From assembly GCA_001247695.2 (NCBI GenBank), contig LGRX02035270.1:42881-106880 (forward strand): a stretch of 64,000 nt of DNA, given 5' to 3'. This stretch comes from Cymbomonas tetramitiformis (Eukaryota > Chlorophyta > Pyramimonadophyceae > Pyramimonadales > Pyramimonadaceae). A program made the translations under genes and the position numbers. Position 1 is the stretch's first letter, and each line of letters starts with the position of its first letter. Positions 40,333 to 49,955 of this stretch are shown here, piece by piece. Under the pieces are notes generated by a model. That model did no database searches. It was not told the origin of the DNA and saw only the letters and a program-made list of their open reading frames with translations.

Positions 40333-43300
40333 TTATATCTTGTAATGACCATAAGCCAAAGTATGAATTCCATCATCCAAGATGTACCGTTTATCATCGT
40401 AGCAAGTCAAAGCTTTCTTTCTTTGTGTTATACTATAATTTGTACAGGCATAACTTCGAATCGATTTAACTTCTTTGGTAATTTCTTTTTGTTCGAACAA
40501 TGCTTTTGTATAATCTTCGTATTTGATATTTTTCTTTACAACAGTCTTACTGATTCCTTTGAGAGTTTTCTTTTCACAAACTTCATTGTTTGTATTGTAT
40601 GTTTGATATGCGTATACTTTAGATCTTAATGCTGTGACTTTGGACATCATTGCGAAAACAGGTTGTTTGTCATCATCTTCTTGAATACATTCATCTTTGA
40701 AGTATCCTACTTGTTTCGCTCGAACTTTTGAATACAGCATATGATCTTTTGGGTAATTGCTTGTATCATAACAATGTTCCATTTCCTTCATATCTTTGTA
40801 TACATCATCGGTTTTGATATTCAAAACAAATGAATCTGTATCTGTTAACACCAGATTCACATTTTCCTTGTATCTGGGTTTTAATGTATCATAATAGAAG
40901 GAATACATATGAATCTTTGATAAATCTAACACCGCTACCCCGCAATATATGGGCTTGTTCAAATTTACGGTTGTTGTACTCATTTGTAAGATTCTAAAAT
41001 TCTCACCTCCTATGTTTTCTATCACCTTTTGATATTCAGGTTTTGAACTGTACTTGATAAATTGCTTTTCGTCTAATACAAATTTCAAGGTAGTTCGATC
41101 ACGAACGTTCTCCATCGTTTTACCAAATACCGAATTGTTCATTAGCTTATAAAAATCCTTTTCAAAATCATACCGACATTTGGCTCGCATATTTGTATTG
41201 TAATCAATGTATGGCTTCAACCATCTCTTTTGATTGAAACTTATAGCTCTGTGTACCTTTTTCAACTTCAACCCATGACCCAAGTAAAACCTTAATGCTT
41301 CTATGTGTACCACGTATTTATGCTTATCATAAAGTGTACATACTAATTTCTTGTTATTTTTATCAAATTTGCTACCAGTCTTGTGTAATATACTTTTTGA
41401 ATAATCGCTAATTTCTGTTTCTTTGATATTCATATGTTCTGGAGCCATTGGATAATCATTGTGCAAGTCGTGTAGTTCTTTTGGATATTCGAGATCAACT
41501 TCCAAGACATACCCAGTATCACTGTCTTCATTGTGATTCTTGATAATGGTTTTCCATTCTTCAGTCGGTTTTTCGTGTGTCCATTCAAAACCTCCACAAG
41601 GTAATGGTCTTACCATTGCGTGTCCATACAAATTGTTCGCATCTACATACATTAGATAATTGCTATCTTTATCTTTATCATAATCAGGTAAGTATTTATT
41701 GTTCGCTTCAACATTTCTCAAGACTGCTTTTGATATTCCACCGCGAATCCCTTTCTCAAAAAACATATACATATCATTATCGGTCAACAGTTCAAGTTCG
41801 ACACTTGTATGTTTTAACATTGCATCCCACGCCAATCCTGGTGTTCCCACATAAAAACACGGGTCTAATCCATATGTTTCCATCGACAATTCTCTAAAAG
41901 TTTCCATTACATCTGCTAATCCATATACATCACGATCTAAATACAAATCGTGGAATTGTTCAAAATTTTGTATATTGAATGCATCGATTGTCTTCATCAT
42001 ATTATCATATGTCTTATCACTCATATTTGATTGTGTCATATTGTTGTAGAATGTTTGTCTATTCGGTACCGATTCAACAAACTTCTCATAGGTATCAAAC
42101 CATTCATATGGGAATTCCCCTTTTTGACAAATAAGTTTGAATTTTTCAGGGTCGCTTGTAATTCGTTTCATATTGACTTTCTTGTTTTCTGGTAGAGCGG
42201 TTAACAATGTTTCTAAACTCGCCATTTGGAAAGCCATTGTATCCATAAATTGATAAGTATTCAATTTCAATGTTTTATAATTCTCACTATTCTGTGCAAT
42301 CACTTCAACTCTATTTTTGTCACCGCCCAAAATATCAAATGCTTGTATTATCATTCGTAGATCATAATTGAGATTGTGAAACATTATCGGGATGGCTTCT
42401 CGTTTTGGACAAGATGCTTTTAAATTACATTCTTCACACGAAGGTCCTCTATAATTTCCAGTGTAATGACAATGATCCCGAACTTTATCCGTTTTTATTT
42501 CTTGATTACAGAATCTACAAGTATTGCAAGTGTTATGATGCTCTTGTTGAGTTGGTGTTAATGGTTTCATTGCATCTTTCCAAGTATCTTTAGCTTCCTT
42601 GATTTTGAACTGTAAATGACTTTCAATTTTCATTATTGTTTTCACAAAATGTTCGTTTGAATCAAGTCCTTTATATTTATATGTCAAGGGGATATTTAGA
42701 TCGATATCGCTTTTAATGAAAATCATGTACGAGGTTGGTAGGTGTTTTGTGTCTTTTGATGTATTACTGTTAGATTTGGGATTTTTTGAATTGATAGATT
42801 CGAAGTCAGCATACAATACTATCGGTTTTTTGTTTTGTTTTTGAAATCCGGTAAATTTTAGTTTATCGTTAACATCTTGGTCTGGTAACTTCACTTTTTG
42901 TTTTACTTTCAAATGCCTACAATCTTCAATATGCTCATTTAGTTTTTCAATATATCTAAAAGATTTCAAACACCTTGGGCAGTTATGACATTTTTGATTT
43001 TGTCCATCTGCACAAAATCTATTGAAGTTCTTTATGCAAGAGTAATGATTATCATAATAAAATAATTGCAAGATCTTATCAAATGGTTGGTTGCTGATTC
43101 TTAAGGGTCTAATGTCTTTACCATCGGCTTCACTTGTATATATGTGAATACACAGCTCATTGTCTTTTTCGAATTTCAAAATGTGACAGCCATTAACTTC
43201 CATCGGGAAATCTTTTTTATTAAACTTGAGTTTAGTAAAATGTTCTGTATATTTGTTTACTCTTTCACTATTTTTTTCAACGGGATACATAGAAGCTAAT

Positions 43301-44187
43301 ACTGACCAGATAAAACAAAACTTATCATCATTTTTGATATTGACAATTGCTTTTTTGTTCTTGATAGATTCGGGAATTGACTTGTATGAAGACCCGCGGA
43401 TCGCATTGTATTTCGACACACTCAAAAACAATTGTTCAACTTCAATAGTATATACATATTCCATCTCCATTAACAGACCGTTTATGTTATGAAATAAATA
43501 ATTGAAAAAATCATTTGGTGTGTTACAAATTTCGGCTCTTATACTTTTAGTCATATTGTCAATCATTTTCATTTGCGTGTTTTCCACTCTAATTTTGAAA
43601 GATGGAAATATTTTCTTTGGACCATCTCGTAAAACCTTTTGTAAAACTTGGTTAATTTGGTAAAATATGTCGGTATTTTGAATATGGTTGATGACCTCTT
43701 GAGCTGTTACTTTTGTGCCTTTGAAGTAATCAACATCGATTGTGTAAACCTCAAAGCTACTATTAAATGCACTGTCGACGGGTGTGAGTAAAGCTTTTCT
43801 CTCACGATATTTCCTGTAATTTCGAGCAATGATGTTTGCTTTATCTGCAAAATTCTTCTTGGGTTGAAGTTTATTGTCCTTGATTTCAAAATCTTTGTAT
43901 TTCTTGACAAGTTTACCAGTTTTAGATCGATTGTCCAAAACTTTGCTGCGTTTGATAAACTTGTTGTTTTTAGTATCAAATACATAATCGAAATTGGTAT
44001 TTGGTAAAGGTAGAGTTGGGTTAGATTTGATTAGCTTGGTAAATGCAGGTTGAACATTTCCGTTCTTGTTGAATATCGGTCTATACCGTTTTCCATTATT
44101 TGTTTTGAAATATAGTTTATCGTTGATAGTTTTATATTGCATCGTTGTTATATTAGATGAGATATTAATTTCAGTGGAGGTATTCAT
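40333..44187 (-). CDS. polB: Protein-primed family B DNA polymerase, 1284 aa, intact
   Basis: Exonuclease motifs: Exo I YADFES (D461, E463), Exo II FHNLNYDLRM (about 603-612) and Exo III YLDRDVYGLADV (about 749-760). Polymerase motifs: A YVDANNLYGHAM (D849), B KLMNNSVFGKT (1014-1024) and C LTDTDSF (D1116, D1118). The inserted-domain layout is that of DNA_pol_B_2. Ahead of these lie a shared N-terminal module (1-110), a NDDKFCFIWSVLASMYPV segment (about 287-303) and a C2H2-like finger (C403, C406, H419, C423). A DHCHYTGNYRG endonuclease-VII-like zinc region (C557-C587) sits inside the exonuclease domain, as in Polinton/adintovirus polymerases. The start is set by TATAATATATAAATG. It replicates linear viral DNA from a terminal protein. 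The downstream terminal repeat starts directly after the stop. Confidence 0.93.
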   Translation of the reverse strand: MNTSTEINISSNITTMQYKTINDKLYFKTNNGKRYRPIFNKNGNVQPAFTKLIKSNPTLPLPNTNFDYVFDTKNNKFIKRSKVLDNRSKTGKLVKKYKDFEIKDNKLQPKKNFADKANIIARNYRKYRERKALLTPVDSAFNSSFEVYTIDVDYFKGTKVTAQEVINHIQNTDIFYQINQVLQKVLRDGPKKIFPSFKIRVENTQMKMIDNMTKSIRAEICNTPNDFFNYLFHNINGLLMEMEYVYTIEVEQLFLSVSKYNAIRGSSYKSIPESIKNKKAIVNIKNDDKFCFIWSVLASMYPVEKNSERVNKYTEHFTKLKFNKKDFPMEVNGCHILKFEKDNELCIHIYTSEADGKDIRPLRISNQPFDKILQLFYYDNHYSCIKNFNRFCADGQNQKCHNCPRCLKSFRYIEKLNEHIEDCRHLKVKQKVKLPDQDVNDKLKFTGFQKQNKKPIVLYADFESINSKNPKSNSNTSKDTKHLPTSYMIFIKSDIDLNIPLTYKYKGLDSNEHFVKTIMKIESHLQFKIKEAKDTWKDAMKPLTPTQQEHHNTCNTCRFCNQEIKTDKVRDHCHYTGNYRGPSCEECNLKASCPKREAIPIMFHNLNYDLRMIIQAFDILGGDKNRVEVIAQNSENYKTLKLNTYQFMDTMAFQMASLETLLTALPENKKVNMKRITSDPEKFKLICQKGEFPYEWFDTYEKFVESVPNRQTFYNNMTQSNMSDKTYDNMMKTIDAFNIQNFEQFHDLYLDRDVYGLADVMETFRELSMETYGLDPCFYVGTPGLAWDAMLKHTSVELELLTDNDMYMFFEKGIRGGISKAVLRNVEANNKYLPDYDKDKDSNYLMYVDANNLYGHAMVRPLPCGGFEWTHEKPTEEWKTIIKNHNEDSDTGYVLEVDLEYPKELHDLHNDYPMAPEHMNIKETEISDYSKSILHKTGSKFDKNNKKLVCTLYDKHKYVVHIEALRFYLGHGLKLKKVHRAISFNQKRWLKPYIDYNTNMRAKCRYDFEKDFYKLMNNSVFGKTMENVRDRTTLKFVLDEKQFIKYSSKPEYQKVIENIGGENFRILQMSTTTVNLNKPIYCGVAVLDLSKIHMYSFYYDTLKPRYKENVNLVLTDTDSFVLNIKTDDVYKDMKEMEHCYDTSNYPKDHMLYSKVRAKQVGYFKDECIQEDDDKQPVFAMMSKVTALRSKVYAYQTYNTNNEVCEKKTLKGISKTVVKKNIKYEDYTKALFEQKEITKEVKSIRSYACTNYSITQRKKALTCYDDKRYILDDGIHTLAYGHYKI

Positions 44188-44290
44188 TTATATATTATAT
44201 AGAGAAATTAACTTTAAATGCTTTTCTATATAATACACATTTTCAAAAACTCTCCCTATAATATTTTTTAATTTTTTCAAATTGTCAGAT
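44188..44290 (-). promoter_or_regulatory. Upstream region of the polymerase gene
   Basis: TATATAATATATAAATG at the start and AATATTATAGGGAGAG about 75 bp upstream, similar in layout to 28,964-29,074. Confidence 0.55.
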
Positions 44291-44671
44291 TTAAGAATTG
44301 AATTTTAAAATCAGCCCTAAAATATCTTTATATCGTTCCGTCAATAGTTCTTTTTCATCAGGGTGTTCGACTAAAAGTTTGTTATATACATTTACTACGT
44401 CGATAGCTTTGATATCGTGTTTTAGAATCATTCTCTTTTGAGGTTTAACTTTTAATTTTTGCAAGTACATTCTTCGAAAGAATGAACTGCGATTCTGTTT
44501 ATCAGCATTTTTTTCATCTTGATAATATTTCTTAGACCATTCGTTCATATCTTCTTTAGTTCTCATATATCGAACTATTTGACCAGTTTCCTTTTCAATA
44601 ACTCTTCGGTATCCTTTTTCGGTTACAGATACGAAATATCTATCATCGTTTTCATAAATGTTAAAAGGCAT
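44291..44671 (-). CDS. Conserved small ORF between capsid and polymerase, 126 aa
   Basis: Homologue of 29,604-29,975 in the same gene position. N-terminal beta-like segment (YFVSVTEKGYRRVIEKETGQ), basic centre (SFFRRMYLQKLKVKPQKRM) and a shared C-terminal helix (DIKAIDVVNVYNKL). Function unknown. Confidence 0.65.
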   Translation of the reverse strand: MPFNIYENDDRYFVSVTEKGYRRVIEKETGQIVRYMRTKEDMNEWSKKYYQDEKNADKQNRSSFFRRMYLQKLKVKPQKRMILKHDIKAIDVVNVYNKLLVEHPDEKELLTERYKDILGLILKFNS

Positions 44672-44732
44672 TATCTATAATATACAATATTTATTTTTAA
44701 ATAGTTTATAGAATCTCTCTATAGTATATGTT

Positions 44733-45192
44733 TCATTCGTAATTCACAAGACTAACAGAACCTCCAGGATTGATGACAAGGTTGTAGCCCGATTCCACAA
44801 ACGTGAAAGCCTGGAGCGTAATAGGACCAACCGAGGTTTTTTGAATAGTAAGATCCAGTTGGATTGGCGAACCGCTTGCCGAGGTATTCATCCCACTAAT
44901 CAGTCTATTATCGCCAGAGCCTTCAAACGATTGCACAAGCATAAATGAGTCTTGTTCGTATCTCGGTTCGAGTGCTGCAGCTCTACTCGTAGCGACGAAG
45001 GGCGTACCACTTTTTACCATATAAAGTGAATCCATCACGTTCATCAAAGCTTGAACCGATCCGCCTTGAAGGTCGACACGCTGAGCTGGGTAATAATTAG
45101 TAGAATAACGATATTGATAACTGTTTAATTTCACAGCAGCTTCCTGACCTCCAAGTAAAACAAAATCATTTGTAGATGCCGCAGACGAGGAA
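44733..45192 (-). pseudogene. Major capsid protein, C-terminal third
   Basis: From SSSAASTNDFVLLGGQEAAV to SVSLVNYE, nearly identical to the intact copy. The frame continues upstream by chance across the deletion joint into antisense helicase sequence, but capsid similarity ends at about 45,192. Confidence 0.9.
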
Positions 45193-46548
45193 TTAGCGTT
45201 ATCATTCGATGATTGGAAACAATCAAAAGAGGATAATTTTGAAAACTTCAATGATATCGTTAAACAAGTCTTGGATAAGAATGAGTCATTTATGGTCAAT
45301 GGATCGGGCGGATTTGGTAAATCACACCTCTTGAAAATGTTCAAAAACGAACTTGATAAACGAAACATGAAATCATCGATTCTCGCACCGACAAATAAAG
45401 CTGCCTTGAATATTGGAGGAACAACAATTCACAAGTTTTTAGGAATTGGACACGACAGTAAAATCTGTTCGAAAATGTTGAAAAAGTTAAAGAGTATGGA
45501 TTATGTCTTATTGGATGAGATCAGTATGGTTGGGTTCACACTACTTGGATTCTTACAATTAGCAAAACAACAATGCCCGAATTTAAAATATATATTTTTT
45601 GGAGACTTCAAGCAACTACCTCCAGTATGTGAAGAGAATTACGATTATGAAACTTGTTATTTGATGAAATACCTGTGTGATCACAATCGAATCGAAATGA
45701 CTATTAACAAACGGTCTGATACAACAATGACATCCATAAGTCAACACGCATACGACACAGGAGAAGTCAATAAACACGTATTTGGAAATTTCAATATCTG
45801 GAAATCAAAAAGACATTTATGTTTCACAAATAGAAAGAGAAAGGAAATCAATGATATCATTATGAACAATCGACCAGGTGATTGTTTGGATATAGAATGT
45901 ACAGACCAAGATTTGAAAGCGAACGTGTATGCTCAATCTGTCAAGATTAGAAAGAATACACCGATAATGTCTTGTAAGAATATGAAAAAACTCGGTATCT
46001 TCAATAACCAAGAGTTCAAGGTAATTGATTGGAACGATGAAAATATTATGGTTATCAACACAGATACAAATGAAGAATATACCATTTCGATCAAAGATTT
46101 CCACAAAGAATATGTAGTATCTCATGCAATGACAGTTCACAAATCACAAGGACAAACATTTGACTTCTTGTTTTGTATTTGGGAATTAGAAAAAATGACA
46201 AATAGAATGTTATACACAGCATTGACAAGAACAACGAACAAAGATTACATTGTATTTGGAGATTCGCAAAACGAAAAAGTTGATATAGAATATTCCAATA
46301 CATTTATCAACAATAAAATCAAATCTTACAAATTGCAAGACGAGAAGAAACATAGGACATGTGATTTAAGTACTGAAGATGTCAAAGATATTATAGAATC
46401 TGGGAACAATATCTGTTTTGCTTGTGGATGTGAATTACATCAAGGAATTTTGACATTGGACAGAATTGATAATGATAGAGGACATACTAAAAATAATTGC
46501 AGATTAGCTTGTTGGATCTGCAATATCAAAAAAGTAAAATACGAATAA
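45193..46548 (+). CDS. SF1 helicase (Pif1/Dda-like) with C-terminal HNH-type zinc module; N-terminus lost
   Basis: Open in frame for 451 codons from the deletion joint; the first internal Met lies after 45,271. Walker A is VNGSGGFGKSHLLK, Walker B LLDEISMVG, motif III FFGDFKQLPPV, motif V TVHKSQGQTFD and motif VI YTALTRTT. After the helicase core, CFACGCELHQGILTLDRIDN, then GHTKNNCRLACWICN, matches an HNH/endonuclease-VII-like metal site (two CxxC pairs around a DRIDN core). It would unwind DNA in viral replication or recombination. The fused nuclease-like module could cut junctions; this is inference. The true start is missing. Confidence 0.8.
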   Translation, partial: LALSFDDWKQSKEDNFENFNDIVKQVLDKNESFMVNGSGGFGKSHLLKMFKNELDKRNMKSSILAPTNKAALNIGGTTIHKFLGIGHDSKICSKMLKKLKSMDYVLLDEISMVGFTLLGFLQLAKQQCPNLKYIFFGDFKQLPPVCEENYDYETCYLMKYLCDHNRIEMTINKRSDTTMTSISQHAYDTGEVNKHVFGNFNIWKSKRHLCFTNRKRKEINDIIMNNRPGDCLDIECTDQDLKANVYAQSVKIRKNTPIMSCKNMKKLGIFNNQEFKVIDWNDENIMVINTDTNEEYTISIKDFHKEYVVSHAMTVHKSQGQTFDFLFCIWELEKMTNRMLYTALTRTTNKDYIVFGDSQNEKVDIEYSNTFINNKIKSYKLQDEKKHRTCDLSTEDVKDIIESGNNICFACGCELHQGILTLDRIDNDRGHTKNNCRLACWICNIKKVKYE

Positions 46549-46945
46549 GAATTTTAGGAATTAGGACTTTTAGGATTTTAGAAAAACCAAACCTGCGATG
46601 CGAAGCGATGCGAAGCGATGCGAAATGCGATAACCTCGACGAACGAAACGAAACGGAATGACAGGAATTTTTAGGGAAAAATATATTCTTAAAGTTAAAA
46701 TTGGAATTTCAGAAAATCATTTTTTAACTTTAAGGAACGGAAATTCAAATAATCACAGAGAATATTTCACATTTTGAAGTTTTGAAGTTGATTTTAGGGA
46801 AACTCACTTATATATGAAGATTGGTGTGTATAGATTGGTATACAATAAAAAATATGCGAAAATTGATGAAAATCGATAAAAGTCGTAAGGGGATGACCAG
46901 AGAATATATGCAAAATGACGTTGGGGCACCTCCTTCATTTTTTTA
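46549..46945. repeat. PLV terminal repeat, right end of the deleted element
   Basis: Shares with copies 1 and 2 the TTTAGGAATTAGGACTTTTA run, ACCTGCGATGCGAAGCGATG, AACGAAACGAAACGG and, at the far end, GAAAATTGATGAAAAT with AGTCGTAAGG. The middle is different. The last ~110 bp recur at 48,430-48,540. Confidence 0.7.
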
Positions 46946-47302
46946 GCGGTATTAAGGTAAAGTTCAATACTCATAGCGAATCCGCCCCCGCCAGACATCA
47001 GATGCAAAGGTAGAGAATTCTCATTATAAAAAAGACCACTCGCCAATCGTTTGATATACGTACGACCAGCGTGTTGTAGTGTTCCAATATGAACAGTAGT
47101 ACGGTTAGACGATTCGATTTTTTGATCGTAATAACCTTCGAGGCTATCGTCTACAGATTTGCTTGTCGTGTCTTTCAAAAGATTAAACACTCGTTCTAAT
47201 AGATGAAAATCAGTAATATCTTCGAGCACCGAACCGTTACCTGATTTGATCAAAATTCTATTGAATACAGGAATACCATCCTTGAATAAATTATTTGCAG
47301 AT
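46946..47302 (-). pseudogene. Major capsid protein, middle fragment
   Basis: Covers NNLFKDGIPVFNRILIKSGN to GGGGFAMSIELYLNTA. It lies between the terminal repeat and a plus-strand fibre fragment; the joint with the latter is within a few bases of 47,302. Confidence 0.9.
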
Positions 47303-47797
47303 TCAGCGAACATACCGCATTCGAAATTACAACGCTTCCTGCACCAAACGCCGATTATACGATCGTCTATACATTGGACAGTCAAGACCAAGAACTAAAA
47401 ATAATATTTACAAATCTTGTATCTTTCTTTGTTGGCGATGTATTCAAAATCGTATTAAAAGATGGTGTTAACGCAATACTTGTTAGTGAAGTCGAGATAA
47501 CACTAACCCAAAATGATATAGATGCTGGGAATTTCAATATGGATATTTCAAGGAGTCATGTTGCATCAAATACAAACACGGATAACAAATTATTATATTT
47601 TATAAACGACCAATTTTATAATATCTACAAAGAAAATGTGACTTGGGATTATATCCCGATTGCAATCCAAACGCAAAACGATAATATTAGTGGAACTACT
47701 TACTCATTTGTTATTTCGGGATTTACAACACCTGGAGTAAACGCCTTATTTGATATCTTTGCGTTCCTTATTGATAAAGATGTATATGATTCAAACT
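47302..47797 (+). pseudogene. Fibre-like protein fragment
   Basis: FSEHTAFEITTLPAPNADYT through ITLTQNDIDAGNFNMDISRS to IDKDVYDSN. Co-linear with 26,540-27,030 in the larger fibre gene and a distinct strain. Cut on the right at GC-rich non-viral DNA. Confidence 0.8.
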
Positions 47798-47799
47798 GT

Positions 47800-48429
47800 A
47801 CCGCGTTGGCGTGTTTTGGGTATAACTAAGATGCGTGACAAGCGTCATCGGGCGAATAACTGATTATGAGGAAGGGGTCGTCTGGGGGGCGCCGTACTGA
47901 TCGCGGGTTTCACGGAGTTTCGCCTCGCGAAAGGGAATGGGCCTGTGAGGTTTGCTCCTGTAAGGGTAGCGGTCAGGAAGGCTTGCCCTCGGACGTAGGT
48001 ACTGGCATCTGCTTTCCTGGTGGTTTGCTGAAGCAAGATTTACATCGGGCTGACGTGGATTGCTGGTGGTATCTGAGCGTGAAATTGGGGCGGTGGTGTG
48101 GCTGGTATAAATTATACGTCGCCCGGTATAACTGGCACACGGGCGCACTTGGGGAAAAGCGATGTTGCGGAGTGGGGGAAAATGGTGACAACTGAGCGCG
48201 GACGTGGGAATGACTGTCTGAGAGTGGCAGGGAAGTGGCGAGGCTGAGAGCGCAAGGGGGGGGGAAGGCCTTTGTCGGGGCTGCGAGGGGGTCTTCCCCC
48301 GACCCCAGGGTTGGGCGTGTCTATAGTTGTGACATGGAAAGGAAAACTCTGACGAGTTTTCCGTAAGGACGCTCGCAGTGCTCGGTCCTTGATATTATCC
48401 ATAAATACCGTATGTTCACATAGTATATT
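47800..48429. other. GC-rich block, no gene supported
   Basis: Host-like GC sequence between viral pieces. A 109-codon plus-strand frame (47,866-48,195) overlaps minus-strand frames and has no recognisable domain. Confidence 0.45.
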
Positions 48430-48542
48430 TGGTATATAGAAAAAAATATGCGAAAATTGATGAAAATCAACAAAAGTCGTAAGGGTATGACCAGAGAAAT
48501 TATGCCAAAAAGCTTTGGGGAAACTCCTTCATTTTTTGGATT
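48430..48542. repeat. Second copy of the PLV right-end sequence
   Basis: AAAATTGATGAAAATC, GTCGTAAGGGTATGACCAG and CTCCTTCATTTTTT match 46,835-46,945 in the same orientation, so another element end was captured here. Confidence 0.7.
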
Positions 48543-48584
48543 TTGGATTTTTGGATTGGTTGTACTTTTCCCCAACCCACTGCT

Positions 48585-49457
48585 TTATGTCCGAGCGGCA
48601 CCTTCGAGAGGGCAGAACCTCTCGTAAGAGAGGGTCGGACAGAACGGAACAGCTGTGAGTAGGTACTCGGTCGTTTGACGAAGAATGCATTCACAAGCAC
48701 AACGAAATGTGAACGTAAGCGGACGAAAGTGAATGCTTTGTATGTTCACCTGATATGTAGATTGCACTTGCTTCACCTTTCGTTCTAACTCTTCAACCCT
48801 CGCATCACTCGCACGAGTTCTCGCAGCAAACTCGGTTTCCATGCGCTCTATGGTGACCTCGCCATCGTACACCGCCCTAACGAGATCACAAGCCGCGGTT
48901 TTAAGACGTGTGGCCGAAGTCGTCTTCTTGGCATACGACCTCCGCAAGGCAACGTCGACCTCTATTTGACGTTGTCGTTTTCGTTGGACGATAGAAGGGT
49001 CGACTTTTTGACTCCGTTTATTCACGGTGTCACGAGACACCGTTTGAGGTTGGGATTGATTGTGTGAAGCTCGTGGACAAAGATCTACCAGCACTGCTTT
49101 TTGTTGGAGAAATGGACGCTTGATGCTCGCCGCTTTCCGTACAACTTCGTGGTGAAGTGCCATACGTCTGGAGAGGTTGCGGCTACACTTTCGAAAGACG
49201 TCGGCGTTTCCAGTAGGATCAGGTACGTGAGGACAATTTGCTGCGTGATAGATCAAAAGAACGGTCGCCCATGAATCCTTCACGCCCACCGGGAGCGCCA
49301 ACTCGTCCAAGCGCTCCTTCACCTCGGAAACTGCCTCATATGTCGAAGGTAAGTTCACAGTGTTGAGGACGTTTTGCTCTCCGCGTAATAAGCGTAAAAG
49401 ATCTTCATTAGTCAGCGCAACTACTGAAGCCTTTCCGCTTGAATTTTCGTGCGACAT
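48585..49457 (-). CDS. Hypothetical basic coiled-coil protein, ~290 aa
   Basis: The ATG at 49,455-49,457 (MSHENSSGKASVVALTNEDL) is chosen as the more 3' of two in-frame Mets. There is a helical N-terminal half (NEDLLRLLRGEQNVLNTVNL; CPHVPDPTGNADVFRKCSRN), a basic middle (VQRKRQRQIEVDVALRRS) and a coiled coil near 230-250 (RASDARVEELERKVKQVQ). The last ~45 residues look non-native. Length and charge recall a gag-like or chromatin-associated protein. No LTRs or splice sites were found, so it could belong to a transposable element or the host. Confidence 0.4.
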   Translation of the reverse strand: MSHENSSGKASVVALTNEDLLRLLRGEQNVLNTVNLPSTYEAVSEVKERLDELALPVGVKDSWATVLLIYHAANCPHVPDPTGNADVFRKCSRNLSRRMALHHEVVRKAASIKRPFLQQKAVLVDLCPRASHNQSQPQTVSRDTVNKRSQKVDPSIVQRKRQRQIEVDVALRRSYAKKTTSATRLKTAACDLVRAVYDGEVTIERMETEFAARTRASDARVEELERKVKQVQSTYQVNIQSIHFRPLTFTFRCACECILRQTTEYLLTAVPFCPTLSYERFCPLEGAART

Positions 49458-49499
49458 TCGTGGAATTGCGAAGAGAGTAAGCAAGAAGATAGGTCGAGA

Positions 49500-49950
49500 C
49501 TCGAGAACCCACCTACTGTTATCACTATGAAGGCTTCTGCACCTTCAAACACCTCACATGTCCCAAGAGATGCTACGCTACAGATTATTCATCGAATTTT
49601 GCCAATTTTCGAAAAGCACTAACACTGGGGCAAGATACGTTATGCGGCGCCTCAACGCAAGGTCCACGGGGCATTCGACAGCTGTGAGGGTTACTTTGGA
49701 CCCTACAAGTTCAAAATTTGAACGGTCATTTTAAATTTCGGGGTTTCTTGTCATAAAGCTATAAAAATAGCGTTTCCCCTGGGTTTTCAAAGTCTGCTCG
49801 TTTTCCCGTTGCGCCACTGGAAGGTTTTGTCATGTGTCGCCCTGTCATCCCACTCCGGCTGGAGTGTCACCCAATGTATATGTGCCATTCTCACTAGGAG
49901 GCCCTAACTTCAAGGTCGTAGTCGTCTGTCCTAGTGTGGCTAGAGAGTGA
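49500..49950. other. No gene seen
   Basis: Spacer with a GGTGACACTCC / GGAGTGTCACC-type inverted repeat near 49,850-49,875. Nothing else recognised. Confidence 0.4.
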
Positions 49951-49955
49951 GATAG

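Larger units (their letters stand above)
39774..46945. mobile_element. Internally deleted Polinton-like virus element
   Basis: Both ends are terminal-repeat-like, with polymerase, conserved small ORF and capsid C-terminus on the minus strand and helicase on the plus strand. The virion block between capsid and helicase is missing; the deletion joint is at about 45,192, inside the capsid gene and before the helicase start. No target duplication can be shown, because the element abuts two unrelated capsid fragments (plus-strand left, minus-strand right). Those joints look like recombination rather than simple insertion. Confidence 0.7.

Noticed and set aside
39774..46945. Calling this a complete, mobile PLV
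   Set aside because: Penton, ATPase and most of the capsid gene are missing, and the helicase lacks its start.
20000..47800. Classical Polinton/Maverick assignment
   Set aside because: No rve-type integrase or adenain-type protease found on either strand.
47866..48195. 109-codon ORF rich in Cys and Trp
   Set aside because: Overlaps minus-strand frames of similar length, and composition alone explains it.
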